64,000 bases of DNA from Streptococcus ruminantium (GTDB lineage Bacteria > Bacillota > Bacilli > Lactobacillales > Streptococcaceae): NCBI RefSeq assembly GCF_003609975.1, contig NZ_AP018400.1, forward strand, positions 1,624,501-1,688,500, given 5' to 3'. A program made the translations under genes and the position numbers. The notes under the pieces were generated by a model. It searched no databases, was not told where the DNA came from, and worked only from the letters and a program-made list of their open reading frames with translations. How positions within the stretch are numbered: position 1 is the stretch's first letter; every line of letters starts with the position of its first letter. Shown piece after piece: positions 56,476-64,000 of the stretch.

Positions 56476-57540
56476 TTACTTCAAAACAATCAATTCTTTC
56501 GGTGCTAAAGTCAAGACTTCACAATCAATTTCCGTAATGAGAAGGTCATCCTCAATACGAACACCGTATTGATTATCCAAATAAATTCCTGGCTCATCTG
56601 TCAGAACCATGCCTGCCTTGATGGTTTCATCAGATTTTCCAAAATAGGGGTACTCATGGACATCCAAGCCCATACCATGCCCAATACCATGCGTAAAGTT
56701 GGCACCGTAGCCTGCATCACTAATGATCTCACGCGGAATACGATCAAAGTCACGATAGGTGATACCTTCCTTGGCTTGCTCAATCAAGGTCTTATTGGCA
56801 CGTAAGACTACATCATAAATCTCACGCTCTTGGTCTGTCACATGACCGATATGGATGGTTCGTGTCATATCACTCACATAGTGCTGATAGTAACAACCAA
56901 AATCCAACGTCAAGGTCTCGCCTGACTGAATCATCTTATCAGATGCTCGTCCATGCGGCATGGCAGAACGATAGCCAGATGCTACAATGAACTCAAAAGA
57001 AGCTCCTTCTGCTCCGAGCTGACGCATACGGTAATCAAGAAAATGATTGACATCCATCTCTGTCGTCTGACCAGGCTTGATAAAATCCAATACATCTACA
57101 AAAGCCTGATCTGAAATCTGACAAGCACGACGAATTGCAGCTATTTCTTTTTCATCCTTAATCATACGCAAATCTTCGATAAAGTGAGACATGGCAACTA
57201 ATTGGTAATCTGCAAACACAGTGGTCAAGCTCTGATAGAAGCTATAGGTCACTTCGCTATCAAAACCAATGGTTTCAAGCCCATCTTCCTTAATCACCTT
57301 TGCAATCTCTTCAAGGGCAAAACGGCTATCAATGATGTCAAAATCATGCACTGTCGCTTTGGCAATCAAGATATAACGAGCATCTGTCACAAACAAACGG
57401 CGCCTACCACTGATGAAGACAGTCGCCTCTGTCCCCCAAAAACCGGTTAGGTAGTAGATATTATTCTGTCCTGTCACTAAAATCCCATCAACTTCTGACT
57501 GGGCTAGCTTGCTCTCAAATTTTTCAAGTCTTTTTTGCAT
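56476..57540 (-). CDS. pepQ: Xaa-Pro dipeptidase (M24 family)
   Basis: A 354-residue pita-bread metallopeptidase that cleaves X-Pro dipeptides. Metal ligands are visible in LDFGCYYQHYVSDMTRTIHIG (two Asp), HGIGHGMGLDVHEYP (His), LTDEPGIYL (Glu) and VRIEDDLLIT (Glu). Position beside efp matches YqhT/PapA of Bacillus. It is the first gene of the pepQ-efp-asp23-nusB group. Confidence 0.92.
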   Translation of the reverse strand: MQKRLEKFESKLAQSEVDGILVTGQNNIYYLTGFWGTEATVFISGRRRLFVTDARYILIAKATVHDFDIIDSRFALEEIAKVIKEDGLETIGFDSEVTYSFYQSLTTVFADYQLVAMSHFIEDLRMIKDEKEIAAIRRACQISDQAFVDVLDFIKPGQTTEMDVNHFLDYRMRQLGAEGASFEFIVASGYRSAMPHGRASDKMIQSGETLTLDFGCYYQHYVSDMTRTIHIGHVTDQEREIYDVVLRANKTLIEQAKEGITYRDFDRIPREIISDAGYGANFTHGIGHGMGLDVHEYPYFGKSDETIKAGMVLTDEPGIYLDNQYGVRIEDDLLITEIDCEVLTLAPKELIVLK

Positions 57541-57610
57541 CGTATTCCTCCAAAGATTTTGTAATTATTATAGCAGAAATAAATCTAAACACCAATTATT
57601 ATCAGCAGAC

Positions 57611-57631
57611 AAAAAAGCCGCTAGAGCGACT
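57611..57631 (-). [10 protein letters not shown]. [10 protein letters not shown] downstream of the restriction cassette
   Basis: On the minus strand AGTCGCT-CT-AGCGGCT is followed by TTTTTT. It closely resembles the uvrA [12 protein letters not shown] 60383-60403. Confidence 0.7.
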
Positions 57632-57666
57632 GTTTTAAGTATGTTACAGAGAAATGGAATCTCTCA

Positions 57667-57786
57667 CTAATCCAATACTTTTATATACTCTCCAATTTTT
57701 CGTACGATTTCAGTTACGAGAGCATTTCCCATAAAGAACATACGCATTTTATCGGATACGTCTACACTAGAGCCTTCGGCTAATTT
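57667..57786 (-). pseudogene. C-terminal remnant of a cytosine-C5 DNA methyltransferase
   Basis: Thirty-nine sense codons ending at TAG (57667-57669) read LAEGSSVDVSDKMRMFFMG followed by NALVTEIVRKIGEYI. This matches the end of C5 methyltransferases, where VSD..R....GNA.V is conserved motif X. A TAA lies directly upstream and no catalytic PCQ or ENV motifs are nearby, so only the tail remains. It sits just downstream of the DpnII-type endonuclease gene on the same strand. Confidence 0.7.
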
Positions 57787-57813
57787 TTAGGGAAAATTTA
57801 ATCATTGCCTAAA

Positions 57814-58680
57814 CTATTTTAAAGTCTTTAAAATATTATTTTTTAAATCGTTGGTATTATACAAGTGAGGCAAAACCTCAAAAGTTTCTTGTAAATTTTT
57901 CTTAGCCTTATGCCAACCTTTTCCGTCAGTAAACCACATAAATTCCACATTAGGAATTGTCTTCGCTTCTTCTGCAATCATCTTATATGAACGTGCTGTT
58001 TCATTTAATTTCGATCCACCACTTGAGTAAAAATTAACCTCGATCAAATAAATAGTTGAATTATGCTTGATAACAAAGTCAAATCGTTTGGCTGTATTTC
58101 CCTCATTAGTGATGGCGGATAAATCAACTGAGAAGAGTTCCTCAATCTTATTTTGATAGACTTCCTTGAATAGAGTTTTACCTAAAACATAACCAGCCGC
58201 CTCTAGATAATTTTGCACAATATTTTCCATAGCATGTCCAGTACGGTTCTTCCTACCGTTAGTATCCATGCCGACTTCTACTCCTGTAACGTAGTCCACT
58301 AGATTTGATACAATATGCTTCTCGAGTAAATCAAAGATCCCTGACTTTTCCAAAAACATAGCATATTCTTCAATACTATAGTTTGGCTTACGAAAGTCGA
58401 AATAAAAATCTTTTATAGGGTCTTTAACAATAATTGTATCTTTCAAACGTTTCGCAATAAGGATTGGTATAACTTTCAAAACTTCTGGATAATTTTGGTA
58501 CAAATCTAAAAAATCTTGTTGTATATTTTTGCTACCAATAAGACTATTCATAATATTAAGAGGAACTTTTATACTTTCCACATTATCGTAGACTTTTGGA
58601 AAATCTGTATAATAAGTCCAATCCGCTATAGTGTCTGTCATGGTAGACAACCATTTGTCAAAGTCTCTATTTTTTTCCAC
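57814..58680 (-). CDS. dpnB: Type II restriction endonuclease, DpnII family (GATC)
   Basis: A 288-residue endonuclease very similar along its length to DpnII, which cuts unmethylated GATC. Diagnostic stretches are WLSTMTDTIADWTYYTDFPK, TGVEVGMDTNGRKNRTGHAM and the nuclease core FDFVIKHNSTIYLIEVNFY (Asp, Glu). The start is GTG (58680) with GGAG seven bases before. It overlaps the second methyltransferase gene by 14 bp. The gene is noticeably AT-rich compared with uvrA and pepQ. Confidence 0.93.
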   Translation of the reverse strand: MEKNRDFDKWLSTMTDTIADWTYYTDFPKVYDNVESIKVPLNIMNSLIGSKNIQQDFLDLYQNYPEVLKVIPILIAKRLKDTIIVKDPIKDFYFDFRKPNYSIEEYAMFLEKSGIFDLLEKHIVSNLVDYVTGVEVGMDTNGRKNRTGHAMENIVQNYLEAAGYVLGKTLFKEVYQNKIEELFSVDLSAITNEGNTAKRFDFVIKHNSTIYLIEVNFYSSGGSKLNETARSYKMIAEEAKTIPNVEFMWFTDGKGWHKAKKNLQETFEVLPHLYNTNDLKNNILKTLK

Positions 58681-59437
58681 TTTCTTTCTCCAATCTCGTT
58701 TTCGCTATTTTTAAGTAATCTCGTTCGGCATCTATTCCAATGAATCTTCTACCTAATCGCTTCGCTACAACTCCTGTCGTTCCGCTACCAACAAAAGGAT
58801 CTAGAATGTAGTCATTTTCTTTTGTGCTAGCTAATATTATTCGCTCTAAAAGATATTCTGGTTTTTGGGTTGGATGCTTGCCGGCCCATTTCTCTGATTT
58901 TACTGTTAATCCACCAGTCCAGACATCTTTCATCTGTTTTCCATCGTTTAACTCTTTCATCAAATCATAGTTATAATAGTGACGAGCTTTCTTATAGTTT
59001 TTTCTTGCCCAAAGAATTGTTTCAGTTGAATGTGTAAAGTAACGACAGGATAAATTGGGGGCAGGATTCGTTTTCTGCCATGTAATATTATTCAGAATTT
59101 TGAAACCTTCTTGTTCTAAAGCCATTCCAACTGAATAAATATTGTGGAAACTACCTGAGATCCAAATCGTCCCATTGGGTTTCAAAACTTTTTTAGCTAA
59201 CTGAATCCAGCGTCGATTAAAGTTGTGCTTTTCTTCAAGTGAGGAAACTTTATCCCACTCACCTTTATCAACTGATACAACTTGACCACCTGAATTAGAT
59301 ATTCCACCATTACTCAAAAAGTACGGCGGATCTGCAAAAATCATATCCATAGTCTCAGGTTTCATTTTGGACAAAAACTCAAAAGTGTCCGCATGAACAA
59401 GTATGGAATTCTCTTTATGATAGTATGGTTTCGTCAT
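58667..59437 (-). CDS. dpnA: GATC adenine methyltransferase, DpnA type
   Basis: A 256-residue N6-adenine methyltransferase of the beta class. The catalytic DPPY motif (FADPPYFLSNGGI) is near residue 35 and the AdoMet FVGSGTTG motif near the C-terminus (LDPFVGSGTTGVVA). In pneumococcus DpnA also methylates single-stranded DNA, protecting incoming transformation DNA. The ATG at 59437 follows GGAGGGG; an in-frame ATG at 59473 inside the upstream gene could give a form 12 residues longer, as two starts are known for pneumococcal dpnA. Confidence 0.93.
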   Translation of the reverse strand: MTKPYYHKENSILVHADTFEFLSKMKPETMDMIFADPPYFLSNGGISNSGGQVVSVDKGEWDKVSSLEEKHNFNRRWIQLAKKVLKPNGTIWISGSFHNIYSVGMALEQEGFKILNNITWQKTNPAPNLSCRYFTHSTETILWARKNYKKARHYYNYDLMKELNDGKQMKDVWTGGLTVKSEKWAGKHPTQKPEYLLERIILASTKENDYILDPFVGSGTTGVVAKRLGRRFIGIDAERDYLKIAKTRLEKESGKK

Positions 59438-59462
59438 AATAACCCCTCCATACTTATATTCG

Positions 59463-60320
<858 letters not shown>

Positions 60321-60324
60321 TTAT

Positions 60325-60347
60325 ATTATACCATATCTCTAGATATG
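60325..60347 (-). promoter_or_regulatory. Leaderless promoter of the DpnII-type operon with inverted repeat
   Basis: TATAAT (60325-60330) is seven bases from the dpnM ATG, so the RNA probably begins at or next to the A of AUG. No good -35 is present. The spacer position holds CATATCT-AG-AGATATG (about 60332-60347), a 7-2-7 inverted repeat that could be an operator. Confidence 0.65.
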
Positions 60348-60382
60348 TTTGATTAATTGAAATGGAATCGTCTCCAACATGC

Positions 60383-60403
60383 AAAAAAGCCGCAGAGACG
60401 ACT
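60383..60403 (-). [10 protein letters not shown]. uvrA [10 protein letters not shown]
   Basis: On the minus strand AGTCG-TCTCTG-CGGCT is followed by TTTTTT, three bases after the uvrA stop codon. Confidence 0.7.
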
Positions 60404-60405
60404 TT

Positions 60406-63231
60406 TTATTTCAACTTCATTTTCAGATACTGTCCTGTAAAGCTAGCTGGATTTTCTGCAACTTCTTCTGGGGTACCTGTCGCAACGACAGTACCACCAC
60501 CGATACCACCTTCCGGACCCATATCAATGATATAATCAGCAGTCTTTATCACATCCAAATTATGTTCGATGACCAGGACGGTATTACCATCATCCACGAA
60601 ACGAGCCAAAACTTTGAGCAGTTGGGCAATGTCCTCCGTATGAAGACCTGTTGTCGGCTCATCCAGAATATAAAGAGACTTGCCAGTTGAACGCTTGTGG
60701 AGCTCCGAAGCCAACTTCATCCGCTGAGCCTCACCACCAGATAGAGTCGTTGCCGGTTGGCCCAAGGTTACATAACCTAGACCTACATCCTGGATAGTAC
60801 GGAGCTTTCGCTCAATTTTCGGTATATGCTTGAAGAATTCCACCGCATCATTGACCGTCATATCAAGGACTTGAGCAATGTTCTTTTCTTTGTAATGAAC
60901 CTCTAGCGTTTCTGAATTGTAACGATGCCCATGACAAACCTCACATGGAACAAAGACATCCGGCAGAAAGTGCATTTCAATCTTGATGATACCGTCTCCT
61001 GAACAGGCTTCACACCGTCCACCTTTGACGTTAAAGGAGAAACGCCCCTTTTTATAACCACGAATCTTCGCTTCATTTGTCTGAGCAAATAGATCACGAA
61101 TATCATCAAAAACACCTGTATAAGTAGCAGGGTTGGAACGCGGTGTCCGTCCAATCGGACTTTGGTCAATGTCAATCAAACGATCCAAGTGTTCAATTCC
61201 TGAAATCGACTCAAACTTGCCTGGCTTGTCCGAATTGCGATTGAGCTTCTGGGCAATGGCTTTTTTCAAAATGGAGTTAACGAGAGTTGATTTACCAGAG
61301 CCAGACACTCCTGTCACCGCCAAAAATTTACCAAGGGGGAAACGAACGGTCACATCTTGCAGGTTGTTCTCCTTAGCGCCAGTGACTTCTAAGAAACGAC
61401 CATTACCAATACGACGTTCTAAGGGAACTGGGATTTGACGCTTGCCAGATAAATATTGACCCGTAATGGATTTTTTATTCTTTGCCACTTGTGCAGGAGT
61501 TCCGGCAGCAACGATTTCACCGCCGAAAACACCTGCACCTGGACCAATATCAATCAACCAGTCCGCCTCGCGCATAGTATCTTCATCGTGTTCTACCACA
61601 ATCAAGGTATTGCCCAAATCTCGCATCTTCTTGAGACTGGCAATAAGGCGATCATTGTCCCGCTGATGCAAGCCAATGGAAGGCTCATCAAGAATATAAA
61701 GAACACCTGATAGGTTTGAACCAATCTGAGTTGCCAGACGAATTCGCTGGCTTTCCCCACCTGAAAGTGTACCCGCTGCTCGAGAAAGGGTTAGATAGTT
61801 CAGTCCAACATTATTAAGAAATGTCAATCTATCCTTGATTTCTTTGATGATGGGAGTTGCAATAGTGGCTTCGTTGGCAGACAAGGTCAACTGAGATAGA
61901 ACTTCCAAATGATCAGCTACCGATAAATCCGATAACTGTCCGATATGAAAACCTTTTTCACCACCGACCTTTACAGACAAGGCCTGATCATTGAGTCGAT
62001 ACCCATGACAGGTTCCACAGGTCAGTTCATTCATATAGCTCTTCATGACCGTCCGTGTATAGTCACTATTGGTTTCACGGTAGCGACGATCAATATTTAT
62101 AACTAACCCCTCAAAAGGAATATCAATATCTCTCACACCACCAAACTCATTTTCATAATGGAAATGGAATTCCTTGCCATTAGAACCGTAAAAAATAAGA
62201 TTCTTCTCGTCATCTGTCAACTCTTCAAAAGGCTTATCCATATCTACGCCAAAATGATTCATAGCCTGTTCCAGCATTTGGGGATAGTAGTTAGAAGAAA
62301 TTGGATTCCATGGCGCCAAAGCACCCTCACGCAGAGTCTTACTTGTGTCTGGGACAATCAAATCCAGATCCACCTCTAATTTCGTACCTAGACCATCACA
62401 ATCGCTACAAGAGCCAAATGGCGCATTGAACGAGAATAGACGAGGCTCTAACTCAGGGACTGTAAAACCACAAACTGGACAAGCGTAATGCTCAGAAAAG
62501 AGCATTTCTTTGCCATCCATAGTATCAATGAGGACATAACCATCTGCCAGTCGCAGAGCTGCTTCAATAGAGTCAAAGAGACGAGTGCGAATGCCTTCTT
62601 TAACAACAATCCTATCGACTACAACTTCAATAGTATGTGCCCTGCTCTTGGACAATTCTGGCACTTCTGACAGATCATACACTTCACCATTGACACGAAC
62701 TCGGACGTAGCCATCTCGCTGTATTTTTTCAAGAATGGTCTTATGTTGCCCCTTTTTTCGACGAACGACAGGCGCTAAAATTTGCAAACGTTGGCGTTCT
62801 GGCAATTCCAACACTTCATCAACAATCTGCTCCACTGAAGAAGCAGCAATCGCTCCGTGTCCATGGATACAGTATGGCACTCCAACACGAGCATAGAGCA
62901 GACGAAGATAATCATTGATTTCTGTCGCTGTCCCAACTGTTGACCGAGGATTTCGTGATGTAGTCTTTTGATCAATAGAGATAGCAGGACTGAGACCTTC
63001 AATCGAATCCACATCTGGCTTATCCATATTCCCTAAAAACTGACGGGCGTAGGCGGACAAACTTTCCACATAGCGCCGCTGTCCTTCAGCGTACAAGGTA
63101 TCAAATGCCAAACTCGACTTTCCTGAACCAGATAAACCGGTTACTACCACTAATTTTTCACGTGGAATTGTCACATCAATATTTTTTAAATTATGGGCAC
63201 GCGCACCATGAATAATAATATTTTCTTGCAT
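60406..63231 (-). CDS. uvrA: Excinuclease ABC subunit A
   Basis: A 941-residue DNA-damage sensor of nucleotide excision repair with two ABC modules. Walker A motifs are [15 protein letters not shown] (near residue 33) and [13 protein letters not shown] (near 640). Zinc fingers are CPVCGF...CSDCDGLG and CEACSGDG...[10 protein letters not shown]. Signatures [13 protein letters not shown] and [13 protein letters not shown] are intact. The ATG at 63231 has no clear ribosome site. Confidence 0.97.
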   Translation of the reverse strand: MQENIIIHGARAHNLKNIDVTIPREKLVVVTGLSGSGKSSLAFDTLYAEGQRRYVESLSAYARQFLGNMDKPDVDSIEGLSPAISIDQKTTSRNPRSTVGTATEINDYLRLLYARVGVPYCIHGHGAIAASSVEQIVDEVLELPERQRLQILAPVVRRKKGQHKTILEKIQRDGYVRVRVNGEVYDLSEVPELSKSRAHTIEVVVDRIVVKEGIRTRLFDSIEAALRLADGYVLIDTMDGKEMLFSEHYACPVCGFTVPELEPRLFSFNAPFGSCSDCDGLGTKLEVDLDLIVPDTSKTLREGALAPWNPISSNYYPQMLEQAMNHFGVDMDKPFEELTDDEKNLIFYGSNGKEFHFHYENEFGGVRDIDIPFEGLVINIDRRYRETNSDYTRTVMKSYMNELTCGTCHGYRLNDQALSVKVGGEKGFHIGQLSDLSVADHLEVLSQLTLSANEATIATPIIKEIKDRLTFLNNVGLNYLTLSRAAGTLSGGESQRIRLATQIGSNLSGVLYILDEPSIGLHQRDNDRLIASLKKMRDLGNTLIVVEHDEDTMREADWLIDIGPGAGVFGGEIVAAGTPAQVAKNKKSITGQYLSGKRQIPVPLERRIGNGRFLEVTGAKENNLQDVTVRFPLGKFLAVTGVSGSGKSTLVNSILKKAIAQKLNRNSDKPGKFESISGIEHLDRLIDIDQSPIGRTPRSNPATYTGVFDDIRDLFAQTNEAKIRGYKKGRFSFNVKGGRCEACSGDGIIKIEMHFLPDVFVPCEVCHGHRYNSETLEVHYKEKNIAQVLDMTVNDAVEFFKHIPKIERKLRTIQDVGLGYVTLGQPATTLSGGEAQRMKLASELHKRSTGKSLYILDEPTTGLHTEDIAQLLKVLARFVDDGNTVLVIEHNLDVIKTADYIIDMGPEGGIGGGTVVATGTPEEVAENPASFTGQYLKMKLK

Positions 63232-63738
63232 AATCTAAGATACAAAGCCCGTAAAACGCAAAGTAAAAATAGGAAATTCGATGAAGAGCGTAAATGCTCT
63301 AAGAGGATTTATACTCAACAGCATCCACATCCGTAATCAACTAAAGTCGAAACGGCCGCGTATCTTTTTCACACAGCGCTTAGGGCGTATTCTATTCCTT
63401 TCTAAATATAAGTACGTTCACAAAATAACTGGTGACGGTCGTTTGCTCCGCATCACCAGACGAAACTGCCTATGGACAGTTTCTATATCTTGTATTAGCT
63501 CAATTTTCAAAAAATATCGTTTTGAAAATCTCACATCAAGAAAGCGTACAAAAAATAAGATACAAAGGGCATGAAAACTGATTAGTTCCACAGTGTACCT
63601 GTACACAAAAGAATGAGTCTTTTTTGCATCATCTTTCTCCCATATTCAGTCCCTTTCCGTACCTAATTGGATAACAATACAAAAATCAGGCTATCCTCCT
63701 TAAATATTCCAATTATATCACAAAACTGTAGAAAACTT
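63232..63738. other. Gene-free stretch between uvrA and the CorA gene
   Basis: About 500 bp containing a TTTATACTCAACAGCATCC segment (near 63308), a GCTTAGGGCGTATTCTATTC segment (near 63378) resembling GCCCGTGTTCAATTCCTTTC near 8158, and a small hairpin ACTGGTGACG...CATCACCAG (about 63427-63458). Frames here are short and lack ribosome sites; they look like repeat DNA, not genes. Confidence 0.4.
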
Positions 63739-63761
63739 TTCCTTAACGATACTTTTTTTGG

Positions 63762-63767
63762 TATAAT
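63762..63767 (+). promoter_or_regulatory. -10 of the CorA-family gene
   Basis: TATAAT preceded by TTGG, about 43 bp before the start codon. The -35 region (TTCCTT at 17 bp) is poor. Confidence 0.4.
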
Positions 63768-63809
63768 GGAGGTTGTGCTAATGCGTAAAAGATAAAAGGA
63801 GGCAGGGAT

Positions 63810-64000
63810 ATGAAACAAATTTTTCTATCAACCATGACTGATTTAGAAGAAGTCCAAACCTTTGAACCAGGTGCTTGGATTAACTTGGTTAACCCCGGCC
63901 AGAGCGAGTCCTTAGAAGTGGCAGAACATTACAAAATTGATATTACTGACTTGCGAGCTCCACTTGATGCAGAAGAAACTTCCCGTATCACAGTTGAAGA
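63810..64000 (+). CDS. corA: CorA family magnesium transporter, N-terminus
   Basis: The first 63 residues of a protein that leaves the window: MKQIFLSTMTDLEEVQTFEP, then GAWINLVNPGQSESLEVAEHY and ITDLRAPLDAEETSRITVE. WINLxNP and the LDxEETSRI-type segment belong to the cytoplasmic funnel domain of CorA-like Mg2+ channels. AAAGGAGGCAGGGAT is a strong ribosome site. The membrane GMN motif is outside the window. Confidence 0.8.
   Translation, partial: MKQIFLSTMTDLEEVQTFEPGAWINLVNPGQSESLEVAEHYKIDITDLRAPLDAEETSRITVE

Noticed and set aside
57541..57613. Possible attachment site or transposase near the restriction cassette
   Set aside because: No integrase, transposase or clear target-site duplication is present; only the similar [11 protein letters not shown] flank the cassette.
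63418..63606. 62-codon frame on the minus strand upstream of uvrA
   Set aside because: It reads through repeat-like intergenic DNA with a hairpin and lacks a ribosome site.

Overview
The window is low-GC Firmicute DNA from a Streptococcus, most likely Streptococcus suis or a close relative. The evidence is gene content and order: the FabT-controlled type II fatty-acid cluster with FabK, manLMN followed by a DUF956 gene, metQ-peptidase-metN-metI, scrK-scrA / scrB-scrR, pepQ-efp-asp23-nusB, a DpnII-type restriction cassette, and streptococcal intergenic repeats. There is no rRNA, tRNA, CRISPR array, prophage or intact insertion sequence. Species assignment is inference.

Layout. 1-3950: part of a flavin-based extracellular electron transfer (FLEET-like) locus, with a cut FMN-binding-type lipoprotein, a polyprenyl diphosphate synthase, a type II NADH dehydrogenase with a membrane tail, and a divergent EetB-like membrane protein. 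4187-7620: potassium transport (ktrB, ktrA) and a MATE exporter. 7806-12828: DUF896 protein, small lipoprotein, glyS and glyQ behind a T-box leader, and an isoprenylcysteine-methyltransferase-like membrane protein; the glyQ leader region is rearranged. 13184-17379: methionine ABC transporter with an embedded M20 peptidase. 17598-20114: purine permease and a HAD phosphatase. 20409-24809: a 1466-residue LPXTG adhesin with eleven Cna_B repeats. 25653-28842: mannose PTS and DUF956. 28829-30706: serS with T-box, and a PspC protein. 30774-31238: a GNAT pseudogene. 31304-42138: the complete fatty-acid synthesis cluster, fabM-fabT-fabH-acpP-fabK-fabD-fabG-fabF-accB-fabZ-accC-accD-accA, all on the minus strand. 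42709-48523: aspartate kinase, alr, acpS, secA. 48801-54380: sucrose uptake and catabolism with its LacI-family repressor. 54611-57540: nusB, asp23, efp, pepQ. 57667-60317: a DpnII-type GATC restriction-modification operon beside the tail of a lost cytosine methyltransferase. 60406-63231: uvrA. 63810-64000: start of a CorA-family gene.

The genes form several coherent units. NDH-2, polyprenyl synthase, EetB-like protein and lipoprotein would move electrons from NADH through a quinone to extracellular flavin. AcpS supplies the phosphopantetheine arm for AcpP in the fatty-acid cluster. FabT-type operators lie before fabT, fabM and fabK. ScrA imports sucrose as sucrose-6-phosphate, ScrB cleaves it, ScrK phosphorylates the fructose, and ScrR controls both arms from operators between scrA and scrB. 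Two aminoacyl-tRNA synthetase units (glyQS, serS) have T-box leaders.

The least ordinary parts are the glyQ leader (duplicated 5' end plus a broken small membrane gene), the restriction cassette between uvrA and pepQ with an apparently leaderless promoter and a neighbouring cytosine-methyltransferase remnant, long palindromic elements at the 3' ends of nusB and alr, the repeat-rich adhesin, and an acetyltransferase pseudogene broken only by two TAG codons. I saw no system that is clearly without precedent.
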